This document shows, piece by piece, positions 1-7,856 of a DNA stretch of 43,363 nt; the stretch's first letter is position 1; every line of letters begins with the position of its first letter. The DNA lies in NCBI GenBank assembly GCA_905235445.1, contig CAJOLJ010000017.1, forward strand, positions 1-43,363, written 5' to 3'. Both the position numbers and the translations under genes were made by a program. Source of the stretch: an uncultured Bacteroidales bacterium (GTDB taxonomy: Bacteria > Bacteroidota > Bacteroidia > Bacteroidales > UBA932). The notes beneath the pieces were generated by a model that saw only the letters and a list, made by a program, of their open reading frames with translations, had not been told where the DNA came from and ran no database searches.

Positions 1-177
1 GATGGCGGCGGGGAATGCACGGAAGATGTTCCCCCCTCCGAAATGCACCCAGGTGGGTTCGTCATGGGTACGGCGGACCGTCTCGGCGATATCGAATTTC
101 GGGACTTCATAACCTTTGGCCTCCCACTCTGAGAGGTCGGGACTTGGTGAAAGCAGGTCTGTAAGTTTCATTGTCAT
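1..177 (-). CDS. Mannitol dehydrogenase family oxidoreductase (fructuronate/tagaturonate reductase-like), N-terminal fragment
   Basis: The first 59 residues of a leftward gene that continues beyond base 1. The sequence contains WVHFGGGNIFRAF, the Rossmann-type NAD-binding motif of the long-chain mannitol dehydrogenase/UxuB-UxaB family. There is no signal peptide, so it should be cytoplasmic, unlike almost every other protein here. Members of this family reduce fructuronate, tagaturonate or fructose with NADH. Next to a PUL with GH115, CE15 and GH28, reduction of a uronate-derived ketouronate is the likeliest job. Two in-frame ATGs (177 and 171) give MTMKLTDLL or MKLTDLL; I list the longer. 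The exact substrate cannot be read from the fragment. Confidence 0.75.
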   Translation of the reverse strand, partial: MTMKLTDLLSPSPDLSEWEAKGYEVPKFDIAETVRRTHDEPTWVHFGGGNIFRAFPAAI

Positions 178-224
178 TGATTTTTAAAATGTGGATGCAA
201 GATAGGGATTGTGAGGCATGAGTG

Positions 225-259
225 GGTATACGCGAATGACAAAACGCTATACGTTTTTC
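225..259. promoter_or_regulatory. Possible regulator site: repeated TATACG elements upstream of the oxidoreductase gene
   Basis: GGTATACG at 225-232 is followed 21 bases later by CTATACGTTTTTC (247-259). This lies in the 91-base gap between the regulator stop and the oxidoreductase start, about 50-80 bases before that start. Similar GGTATAC/TATACGTTT elements occur in the non-coding regions before GH115 and before CE15. Binding by the locus regulator is inference only; a 7-mer like this also occurs by chance and in coding sequence. Confidence 0.3.
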
Positions 260-268
260 AGCCTCCCG

Positions 269-1030
269 TCATTCCAGGGAGGAATCCGCCTTATTGTTCA
301 TGGACCTGTACACCGAGGGCGTAACTCCGTAGTATTTCAGGAACTCCCTGTGGAAGTGGGCCTTATTTGCGAATCCGCTTTCGTACATTACCTCCTTTAT
401 GGTGAGGGAAGTTGTCCTGAGGAGCCTGGCCGCCCATTCGAGCTTGAAGCGGGCGATGTACTCATTGGGGGTGGGGAGCTGCATGTCCGAGAATCTGCGG
501 TACAGGCTTCTGGTACTCATGTTTGTACTGTCCGCAATGTCCTGGACGGATATCTTCTCAAGGATGTGGTCCTTGATATAGGAATCTATCTCCTCCATGA
601 GGCGTATATCCTCCCCGCTCGTCAGTTTTCCCTGTACGTAGCTGTAGGCGCTTGCGGAGGTATCGTAGTACTCTTTCGTCCTGCGTCCCTTGTCCATGAT
701 GCCTTCCGCCACGGCGATGAGGTAATCCATCTCGAAAGGTTTCTCAAGGTAGGCATCGCACCCTGCCTTGAACCCTTCTGACTTGTCACGGGTCGTTCCC
801 TTGGCTGAAATCAGGATGATCGGTATCGCCATGGTATGCCTGTTCCCCTTGACCATCCTGGTGAATGCGAATCCGTCCATCCCGGTGAGCATGACATCGG
901 ATATGATAAGGTCGACCTTCCCGTCCTTGAGTTTGACGAGTCCCTCCTCGGCACTTGGACATGGTATGACATCATATCGGGGCATCGACTCCGTCAGGAG
1001 GAGGAGCATGTCGGGATTGTCCTCGATAAC
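269..1030 (-). CDS. Hybrid two-component regulator, C-terminal part: receiver domain plus AraC-type HTH (after frameshift)
   Basis: This frame encodes a CheY-like receiver domain, starting with VIEDNPDM (acidic pocket), then the phospho-acceptor Asp in LIISDVMLTGMDG (codon 896-898) and the conserved Lys in LISAKG. An AraC-family DNA-binding domain follows, with SVQDIADSTNMSTRSLYRRF and the second helix-turn-helix TIKEVMYESGFANKAHFHREF. These are the last two domains of a Bacteroidota hybrid two-component system, whose sensor half ends in another reading frame immediately upstream. The open frame extends back to an ATG at 1177, but codons upstream of about 1030 are out of frame with the kinase and look non-homologous. 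I therefore treat this as the end of the same gene and not as a separate response regulator. Confidence 0.8.
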   Translation of the reverse strand, partial: VIEDNPDMLLLLTESMPRYDVIPCPSAEEGLVKLKDGKVDLIISDVMLTGMDGFAFTRMVKGNRHTMAIPIILISAKGTTRDKSEGFKAGCDAYLEKPFEMDYLIAVAEGIMDKGRRTKEYYDTSASAYSYVQGKLTSGEDIRLMEEIDSYIKDHILEKISVQDIADSTNMSTRSLYRRFSDMQLPTPNEYIARFKLEWAARLLRTTSLTIKEVMYESGFANKAHFHREFLKYYGVTPSVYRSMNNKADSSLE

Positions 1031-4000
1031 CGAGGACGCGAGGACGCTCTTTCTTTTGTTCAGCCCCCAGTGGCTGTGAGACTGTCTGACGGGAATCTTC
1101 AGGGAACGGGGACGGGAGTTCTTCAGCGGGGTAAGCCTCCATCCGGACTTCCGGTCCCCTGGAATCTTTCCCGTCATTGTCCTGGGGCGTCTCCTCCATC
1201 ATGGGAAGTGTAACGGTAAAGAGGGCCCACTGTCCTTCCTGGCTGCTCACGGAAATGGTCCCGCCCAGGAGGGAAGTCATGTTCCGGCAGATGGCGAGTC
1301 CGAGACCATTTTGGCTCATGATTCCCTTGGAAGCCTTTTCCTCTATGGTGTCAAGAATGCGCTTGTTGTCGAAAAGTCCCTTTATGTTCTCTTCGCTAAT
1401 TCCCTTTCCTGTATTGTACACATTGAGGACGACGCAGGAGGGGTCCTGTTCGCTGTGCTCAAGGGTGAGGCGTATGACTCCTCCCCTCGGAGTATATTTG
1501 ACGGCGTTTGAAAGGAGATTCGAAAGGATGGTGGTGTAGAACTTGGAATCGCTATTCCATACGAGGCTCTGCGGGATGTTTTCTTCTATGCCGATGCCTC
1601 CCTGGAGGATGAGATGGGAGAAGGATGCAGACACTTCGCCAGTGAGGCGGGACAGGTCCACCGGGCGGATCCTGGCTTTGACCTCGCTGCGTTCCAGTCT
1701 GCTGAATTCAAGGATGTCCCCAATCAGGTAATGCAACCTTTCGGTGTTGTCCTTGATTATCCCGACGTGCTTTTTCACGTATGCATCAGCCCCGCCGTAG
1801 GAGAGAATCCTCTCGCACGGGAGGAAAATGAGGGCAAGGGGCGTCTTGAACTCGTGTGTTATGTTGGAGAAGAACTGAAGTTTCTCCTTGTAGAGGTTCT
1901 CCTCATTTCTGATGCGGATTTCCTCCATCTGAAGGGTTCTCTTCTCATTCTCCCTCTTCCTGAAGAAAGACAGGGCAAAGAGAGCCCCGCTAATGAGAAG
2001 CAGAGCAAGCGCCGTCTTGGACCATGCAGTCCAGTACCACGGGGCGGAAATGTCGACCCTCAGCTCAGCCTCGTCGCCGCTCCTGCCGGAGAAGATGTCA
2101 TAGCAACTGGCCCGCAGGGTATATTTCCCGGGAGGAAGATGCGCAAAGTATAATTCCGGGGATCGTCCGTTGTCCACCCACTGGCCCCTTCGGGAGTCTT
2201 TGTCCAGACGGTAACGGTACCGGAAGGAATACCCGTCCACGTTGTCCAGGACGGCCAGGGACACCTTGAAGGAATTGTTGCGGTGTGAAAGACGGATGAC
2301 ATTCCCTTCCTTTTCCGCCCATTGATATACGGCCCTGGTTATGTCCCCGACCGAGAACTCGGAAACGAAGAACGGTGGGACGAATGTCGTGTCCTTTTTC
2401 CCGGTGGGAGTCATTTCAACCCATCCCTCCACACCCCCGAAGAAGAACGTCCCGTCCTGCTTGGCCACTGCGTTGTCGGTGAATTCTGTTATGTCCAGGC
2501 CTTCTCGGTGTCCCCAGTACCCTTCTATGGCCGGGGCCTGGCCTATGCAAAGAACGCCGTCATTTGTGCTGGCCCAGACCCTCTGCCCGTCGGGGATGAG
2601 GGCATGCACGGCACTGTTTGCCATCCCGTCCCCTTTCCCGAGGAAGTGGATGGCACCCCGGGAATCCAGCACGAATACCCCGGAACCGCTGCCGCACCAC
2701 AGTTGGGTGTCCTGCAGGCAAAGGGAGGAGAAGTTGCGCCTCTCCATGATGAGGGGTTCTTCCCCGGGAAAGGGCTCCTGCCTCATCCCCGATGTCCCAA
2801 GACGGTAAACATCCCCGTTGCGGTTCGCGACCAATGCCCAGTTGCCGCTTGAGTCGACGGTGGAACTTGTGAAGATGTTGGATGAGAAATCCCCGCCGTC
2901 GAGGCTGTAGCTGCGGCAATCGGTCAGAATGGCTGTCGCATTGTCCCTCTCCAGGCGGGCCATGAACACTCCATACCCATAGGTACAGACAACGATCCTG
3001 CCCCCGGACATGGGGCTTATGCTCCTGACTTCCTTGATGTCGTCTCCCCCTAGGACTTTCAGGAATCTTCCCGAGGGCCTGTCATAGTAATCCAGGCCCG
3101 CCCCCGTGCCTATCAGAATCCCGAGGCTGTCCCTGACCAGGCAGTGGACGTTATTGTCCCGAAGGGGTGAATTGTGGGAAGTGAGGGTCCCGGTTAGGGT
3201 GTAAGACCTGGAGGAACGTTCCAGTCTCATAATGCCGGACCCGTCGGTACCTATCCACAGGCAGTCCCCGTCAGGAAGAATCGCCTTGACGGGGTTCGTG
3301 AAATCCTCCCCGAAGTACGAACAACGGTAATTGCGAATGTCGCACTCCCCTTTCCAGTACTTGTACAGGCCGTCCCCGTTGGTGGCTATCCACAGTATGT
3401 CCTGCAGGCGGTCCCTTTTCATGGCCAGGACACCTGCCTTTATTCCGAAGTCCTCCTTCTTCCAGGAGTCGCCTTCCCTGAAATACCTCAGGATCCCTTT
3501 TTCCTTGAAGGACACGAACAGGGACTCCCCGTCGGAGACAATGGCAGTAGGAGCTCCCCTGCGTGAAATCTCATCGGAAAGATCCATTATGTCGGTCTTC
3601 TCGGAACGGCTTATGTCCATAAGAGAGAGCCTCCCGTTCTCGTCCACAATATGCAAGCCGCCCTTGGACATATTGCAATGGGCGACAGGGGTGCTCTGGA
3701 ACACTTCCCCGCTACCAAGTCCTGTCTTCCTGCCGTCGAAGACAATCCATGGGTAACGGATGAGCCCTCCACGGCCGGCGGTCCACAGGTAATTGCGCTC
3801 GAAACAAAGGTTCATGATACCTCCCCCCGACTGTATCGGAAGGTTCAGGTCCTCGAAGGAATCCGTTTCGGGGCGGTATATGAACAGCCGGTCGTTCTTG
3901 TCCAGTACCAGGACGTCATCCTCGCCGGTAATTCCGCGAAGGAGGTATTTGCCGGTGAATTGGGGATAGGAGTATATATTCCCCGTATAAAGGTCCAGTC

Positions 4001-4313
4001 TCGAAAGAGCATATGGGGTCTTGATCCACATGGACCCGCTGCTGGTCTCTATAATGTGTTCAATGGTGGTTTGCATCAGTTCCTGTCCCTGACCGATGTC
4101 AACTGGATGGACGGTCCCATTGTATATTACCTTGAGTCCCTCCGAAGTACCCAGCCAGATGAGTCCGATTGGGTCCTGGCACAGACTCAGCACGTAATTG
4201 CTTGTCATGCCCTCGAACTTTGACAGACGGGACAGGTTCTGGCCGGATATGATACCGAAGGGAGATAGAATCAAAACAACTGAAAGGGCAAGGGCCACCG
4301 GGTATCTTTTCAT
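972..4313 (-). CDS. Hybrid two-component system sensor half: periplasmic propeller, Y_Y_Y domain, histidine kinase
   Basis: After a signal peptide (MKRYPVALALSVVLILSPFG), about 700 residues of two-component-regulator propeller repeats (IWLGTSEGL, LWIGTDGSG, ILIGTGAGL and similar) form the usual two periplasmic seven-bladed sensor propellers. A Y_Y_Y domain (about 690-760), one membrane helix (about 770-790), HisKA with phospho-His H820 in FFSNITHEFKTPL, and HATPase_c (LSNLLSNAVKYTP, NGLGLAICRN) follow. Such regulators bind an oligosaccharide in the periplasm and switch on the neighbouring PUL. The frame reads through about 20 nonsense residues after RPRVL and stops at 972. Removing one C from the CC at 1030-1031 would join RPRVL to VIEDN and give one protein of about 1,350 residues, normal for the family. 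The frameshift may be real or an assembly error. Confidence 0.9.
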   Translation of the reverse strand: MKRYPVALALSVVLILSPFGIISGQNLSRLSKFEGMTSNYVLSLCQDPIGLIWLGTSEGLKVIYNGTVHPVDIGQGQELMQTTIEHIIETSSGSMWIKTPYALSRLDLYTGNIYSYPQFTGKYLLRGITGEDDVLVLDKNDRLFIYRPETDSFEDLNLPIQSGGGIMNLCFERNYLWTAGRGGLIRYPWIVFDGRKTGLGSGEVFQSTPVAHCNMSKGGLHIVDENGRLSLMDISRSEKTDIMDLSDEISRRGAPTAIVSDGESLFVSFKEKGILRYFREGDSWKKEDFGIKAGVLAMKRDRLQDILWIATNGDGLYKYWKGECDIRNYRCSYFGEDFTNPVKAILPDGDCLWIGTDGSGIMRLERSSRSYTLTGTLTSHNSPLRDNNVHCLVRDSLGILIGTGAGLDYYDRPSGRFLKVLGGDDIKEVRSISPMSGGRIVVCTYGYGVFMARLERDNATAILTDCRSYSLDGGDFSSNIFTSSTVDSSGNWALVANRNGDVYRLGTSGMRQEPFPGEEPLIMERRNFSSLCLQDTQLWCGSGSGVFVLDSRGAIHFLGKGDGMANSAVHALIPDGQRVWASTNDGVLCIGQAPAIEGYWGHREGLDITEFTDNAVAKQDGTFFFGGVEGWVEMTPTGKKDTTFVPPFFVSEFSVGDITRAVYQWAEKEGNVIRLSHRNNSFKVSLAVLDNVDGYSFRYRYRLDKDSRRGQWVDNGRSPELYFAHLPPGKYTLRASCYDIFSGRSGDEAELRVDISAPWYWTAWSKTALALLLISGALFALSFFRKRENEKRTLQMEEIRIRNEENLYKEKLQFFSNITHEFKTPLALIFLPCERILSYGGADAYVKKHVGIIKDNTERLHYLIGDILEFSRLERSEVKARIRPVDLSRLTGEVSASFSHLILQGGIGIEENIPQSLVWNSDSKFYTTILSNLLSNAVKYTPRGGVIRLTLEHSEQDPSCVVLNVYNTGKGISEENIKGLFDNKRILDTIEEKASKGIMSQNGLGLAICRNMTSLLGGTISVSSQEGQWALFTVTLPMMEETPQDNDGKDSRGPEVRMEAYPAEELPSPFPEDSRQTVSQPLGAEQKKERPRVLGYRGQSRHAPPPDGVDAPI

Positions 4314-4334
4314 GATGCGGGATATCTAGGGATT

Positions 4335-4342
4335 CAAATATA
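4335..4342 (-). promoter_or_regulatory. Bacteroidota -7 element before the regulator gene
   Basis: Read on the minus strand this is TATATTTG, a perfect match to the Bacteroidota TAnnTTTG -7 element, 22 bases before the kinase ATG at 4313. I see no well-placed -33 TTTG. Confidence 0.45.
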
Positions 4343-4439
4343 AGCATTTGTGTCGCTACCATGGTTTTCACGCCAAAAGAGTTCCCTGACCTCTTTTGCC
4401 AAGCCTTGACATCATATCATACCCATTTGTCTCGGATTG

Positions 4440-4473
4440 TTGTCGTTTTGAAAAAGGGTGGACTTAAATTTGA
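4440..4473 (+). promoter_or_regulatory. Putative promoter of the esterase-DUF362-DUF1080-propeller operon
   Basis: TTTG at 4440-4443 and TAAATTTG (perfect TAnnTTTG) at 4466-4473, separated by 22 bases, slightly longer than usual. The esterase ATG follows 28 bases downstream of the -7 element. The region is AT-rich compared with the flanking genes and divides the operon from the divergently transcribed regulator. Confidence 0.5.
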
Positions 4474-4500
4474 TTTGACAATAAACAGTATTCCGTCAGC

Positions 4501-5409
4501 ATGAAGAAATCATCCTGCAATCCCGCTGCATCGCACCTCCTTGCAGCCTTCACCCTCCTTATGCTTTCCGCCCCACTACTTGGTGCCCAATGCAGGGAGG
4601 GGACATACACCGAGGGCCTGACCCTCCAAAGCACTTTCCTGGGGATGGAGAGGAAATATTCCGTTTACCTCCCTTACGACTACGGTACCTCCTCCCGGTA
4701 CTATCCTGTCCTGTACCTCCTGCACGGCAGCGGAGATGACCATTCCAGCTGGGAACAGTTCGGGGAGGTCAAGCACACCGCGGACAAAGCCATATCCGAG
4801 GGGTATGCCACCCCGATGGTCATCGTGATGCCGGATTGCCACGAGGGATACTTCGATGAACTGTGCGATTCCTGGAAAGGGGAATCCTATTTCTTCGGGG
4901 AACTCATTCCTTTCATAGAGAAAGAGTACAGAATCCGTCCCGGACGCCAGTTCAGGGCGATCTGCGGCCTATCCATGGGAGGAGGGGCTGCCATAGGTTA
5001 TGCCCTAAGGCATCCTGAGATGTTCAGCAGTTCCTGTCCACTGAGCGCCGCCCCGGGCCCCCGTGACTTTGACGAATACATGCAGAGGGCCAGGCGACGG
5101 GTAGGAGAGGAGAGGGTCGGGAAGCTCTCCCGAGAGGAACTTGACGCCAATTACATCGAGACAAACCTCATAGAGAAGTGGCGTTCCCTCGACGGGGAGG
5201 CCCTCGAGGAGGTGAGAAAGGTCAGATGGTATTTTGATTGCGGGGACGATGACCACCTCAGCGTCCGCCTCGGCGGGATGCGGGAAGCCATCGACGGGAA
5301 AAAGGTTCCCCACGAGTGGAGGGTCCGTGACGGCGCCCACAACTGGCGCTACTGGAGGGAGTCCCTCCCCGAAGTCCTTCATTTTGTAAGTTCGGCTTTT
5401 CACAGATGA
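4501..5409 (+). CDS. Exported CE1-like esterase (esterase D / feruloyl esterase fold)
   Basis: A 302-residue alpha/beta-hydrolase with a signal peptide ending near LSAPLLGAQ. The family landmarks are SVYLPYDYG, YPVLYLLHG (oxyanion strand), nucleophile elbow CGLSMGGG with Ser158, an acid loop at FDCGDDDHL and a final catalytic His in DGAHNWRYW. This is the PF00756 esterase family, which includes CE1 acetylxylan and feruloyl esterases and S-formylglutathione hydrolases; export and PUL context favour deacylation of a plant glycan. It is the first gene of a four-gene rightward operon. Its TGA stop overlaps the ATG of the next gene in an ATGA junction, so translation is probably coupled. Whether the leaving group is acetate or a hydroxycinnamate cannot be told. 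Confidence 0.85.
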   Translation: MKKSSCNPAASHLLAAFTLLMLSAPLLGAQCREGTYTEGLTLQSTFLGMERKYSVYLPYDYGTSSRYYPVLYLLHGSGDDHSSWEQFGEVKHTADKAISEGYATPMVIVMPDCHEGYFDELCDSWKGESYFFGELIPFIEKEYRIRPGRQFRAICGLSMGGGAAIGYALRHPEMFSSSCPLSAAPGPRDFDEYMQRARRRVGEERVGKLSREELDANYIETNLIEKWRSLDGEALEEVRKVRWYFDCGDDDHLSVRLGGMREAIDGKKVPHEWRVRDGAHNWRYWRESLPEVLHFVSSAFHR

Positions 5410-7823
5410 CAACAATGCGAAGACTCTTACCCTGCATCCTTGCTGCCTCACTCACGCTTTGTGCTCTCCCCGCCCACTCCCAAGGCATCTGGGACAGGGA
5501 TATGTATCCCGATGCCCAGCCGATAAACTATAGCCTCCTTTCCGAGTTCACCTGGAAACCGGGGCCCTCCAACCAGCCCATCGGAACCGCCCGTGGCATT
5601 TTCCCGGGAAGGGTCGTCATGGCCCGCTACCCCGAGGCCTGCAAGTGGAAGGGAAGATGGAAGGTGGAGGAAGACCAGTGGTACCTGCCCGAGAATACGG
5701 ACCTGGACAAGTGCATCGACATGCTGCATAGCGTCCTGCTCCCCCTTACAGGGGCCGAAACGGTCCCCCAGGCCTGGGACATGATTTTCAAGTACTACAA
5801 TACCACCTCGAGGAACCTTCCCGACAGGGGGTACCGGAGGGGCGAGAGGGTGGCTGTGAAAATAAACATCAACAACAGCAAGGCCCGCCAGGAACATTCC
5901 AACATGTCGGATGCGACCCCGCAGGTGGTCTATGGAGTCGTTTCGTCACTGGTCGAGGATGCGGGAGTGCTGCCTGGGGACATTGTCGTATACGATGCCC
6001 GAAGGCCAATCCCGGCGGAGATCCTCAATCTAGTCTGGGGCACATACCCCGATGTCCTCTTCGTCCAGGACGAACCCGGGGTGCGGGACTACCAGCCCAC
6101 GAATCCCAAGACCGGGGACCATTCCCTGCTCCAAAGCCCCCAATGGGTCCGGGCGATAGATTTCTCGGCCGGTGAATTCGACGGGGCGAGACTTATCCCC
6201 TCACAGATACTGGAGGCCACATACCTCGTTAACCTGGCCATGCTCAAGCTCCATTCCTATCCGTACAACTACATGGAAATGGGCGATGAGGGACAGACCG
6301 CAGTGACGATGACAGCCAAGAATCACGCAGGGAGCGTGCGCGCCCCCTGGGAGATGCACCATTTCCTGAACACGCAGCAGGACGGTGTCCAGGGGGCCTA
6401 TTCCCCACTTGTGGACCTTAATGCATCCCCCTCGCTGGGTGCCAAGACGGTTCTTTACCTCCTGGACGGACTGTACTGCGGCAGGAAACACGCCAGTTAC
6501 CCCGTTCATTTCCCGGGCCCTCCCTTCTACAACACCGCTTTCCCCTACGAGAATCCTTCCTGGCCGGCCAGCATCCTGGCTTCCCTGGACCAAGTCGCCC
6601 TGGATTCCGTGGGCCTGGACCTCCTGTATTCCCAGTCCCTGGACAACACGGAACCCCTTTTCTATGACGTTCCGAGGATACTGGTGAGAAACAATGCGGA
6701 CGATTATCTACGGGAAATGGCCGACCCACGCCATGCCCCCTCGGGGACCAGGTACATGCAGGGAGGGAAGGAAGTGGAGAGCCTGGGCGTATTCGAGCAT
6801 TGGGACTCTCCCCAGACCATGAGATATTCCCGCAATCTCGACCCCGAGGGAGGGAAAGGGATTGAGTTCATATTCATTCCCATGGGAAGCGCAAAAGGGA
6901 TCTCCCCAGTAGAGCCCTATTCGACAGACCCTTCACGGCATGACCTCTTCTACGCCGGGGCGCAGGTGGACATCCGGCTGAGCATCGTGAAAAACGGGGA
7001 ACTGGGCTGGGACTTCGTCCATGAGCGCGGTTGGGGGGAAGTGAGCGACGCCGTCCTCATGGATGATGGCCACATCCTGGCTGCCAGCATGTTCAACATC
7101 TTCGAGATTGACCCCCAAAAGGGAATTGTATGGCAGATGGACGTGCCCCTCCGCCGCGAAGTGCATACAATACAGCCCATTGGCCGGGACAGGGTCGTAT
7201 TCATCGAGAATGCGAGGCCCCGGGCCAGGGTCGTGGTCATGGACATAAGGACAGGACAGAGGGAACGGGAATTCTATCTGCCGGTCCGTGAGGGCAGCTC
7301 TGCGCACGGGCAGTTCCGCTGTTGCCGCCTGACAAAAAGGGGAACCCTCCTCGTGGCCAACACCACCATGGGAAAAATCACGGAGTACGCCTCTGACGGC
7401 TCCATTGTGAAGGAGTGGGATGCCCCGAGGCCATGGCATGCAGTGGAAACCGACGGAGGGAACATCCTTTACACCAGCAATGAGGGATTCGTGAGGGAGA
7501 TATCCCGGGACGGGGAAACGGTGTGGGAGATGTGGATGTCCTCCATCCCTGGCTTTCGCATGAAATCCCTCCAGCGAGTGTGGAGGCTCCCGGACGGAAA
7601 CACCCTCATCGGGAACTGGTTCAATTCCTGGAGCAGGAATGAACTGGAGCGTTTCAACCCCGCCGACCCTCCTCCACAGATAATTGAAGTAACCCCCTCT
7701 GGAGAGGTCGTATGGGTCCTTAGGGCCTGGACCGATCCCCTCAACCTCGGACCCTCCTCAACATTCCAGCCATTGGATTCCCCGCTGGAGAGGGATAAGT
7801 GTTTTTTCGGGGAATTCCACTGA
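5406..7823 (+). CDS. Exported DUF362 domain fused to a C-terminal beta-propeller
   Basis: An 805-residue protein with a signal peptide (cleavage near LPAHSQG). Residues about 95-430 match DUF362 (PF04015): GERVAVKININN, VVYDARRPIP, LVNLAMLKLHSYP, MTAKNHAGSV and LASLDQVALDSVG are typical of its strands and loops. Residues about 500-805 form a propeller of G-x-[IV]-V-W-x blades, closely related to the lipoproteins at 9213 and 28124. Two histidines shared by all three are H587 (EVHTIQP) and H634 (AHGQFR). DUF362 has no settled biochemical role and is often found near iron-sulphur proteins; no CxxC cluster is visible here. The gene overlaps the esterase by four bases. A fused two-step enzyme or a substrate-binding scaffold are both possible; the function is unknown. 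Confidence 0.85.
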   Translation: MTTMRRLLPCILAASLTLCALPAHSQGIWDRDMYPDAQPINYSLLSEFTWKPGPSNQPIGTARGIFPGRVVMARYPEACKWKGRWKVEEDQWYLPENTDLDKCIDMLHSVLLPLTGAETVPQAWDMIFKYYNTTSRNLPDRGYRRGERVAVKININNSKARQEHSNMSDATPQVVYGVVSSLVEDAGVLPGDIVVYDARRPIPAEILNLVWGTYPDVLFVQDEPGVRDYQPTNPKTGDHSLLQSPQWVRAIDFSAGEFDGARLIPSQILEATYLVNLAMLKLHSYPYNYMEMGDEGQTAVTMTAKNHAGSVRAPWEMHHFLNTQQDGVQGAYSPLVDLNASPSLGAKTVLYLLDGLYCGRKHASYPVHFPGPPFYNTAFPYENPSWPASILASLDQVALDSVGLDLLYSQSLDNTEPLFYDVPRILVRNNADDYLREMADPRHAPSGTRYMQGGKEVESLGVFEHWDSPQTMRYSRNLDPEGGKGIEFIFIPMGSAKGISPVEPYSTDPSRHDLFYAGAQVDIRLSIVKNGELGWDFVHERGWGEVSDAVLMDDGHILAASMFNIFEIDPQKGIVWQMDVPLRREVHTIQPIGRDRVVFIENARPRARVVVMDIRTGQREREFYLPVREGSSAHGQFRCCRLTKRGTLLVANTTMGKITEYASDGSIVKEWDAPRPWHAVETDGGNILYTSNEGFVREISRDGETVWEMWMSSIPGFRMKSLQRVWRLPDGNTLIGNWFNSWSRNELERFNPADPPPQIIEVTPSGEVVWVLRAWTDPLNLGPSSTFQPLDSPLERDKCFFGEFH

Positions 7824-7856
7824 GCAGCTACCCGCACCACACACATACGGAACATC

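Noticed and set aside
1031..1177. An independent response-regulator gene starting at the ATG at 1177
   Set aside because: The first 49 residues of that frame overlap kinase codons out of frame and show no receiver features; homology begins only at VIEDN.
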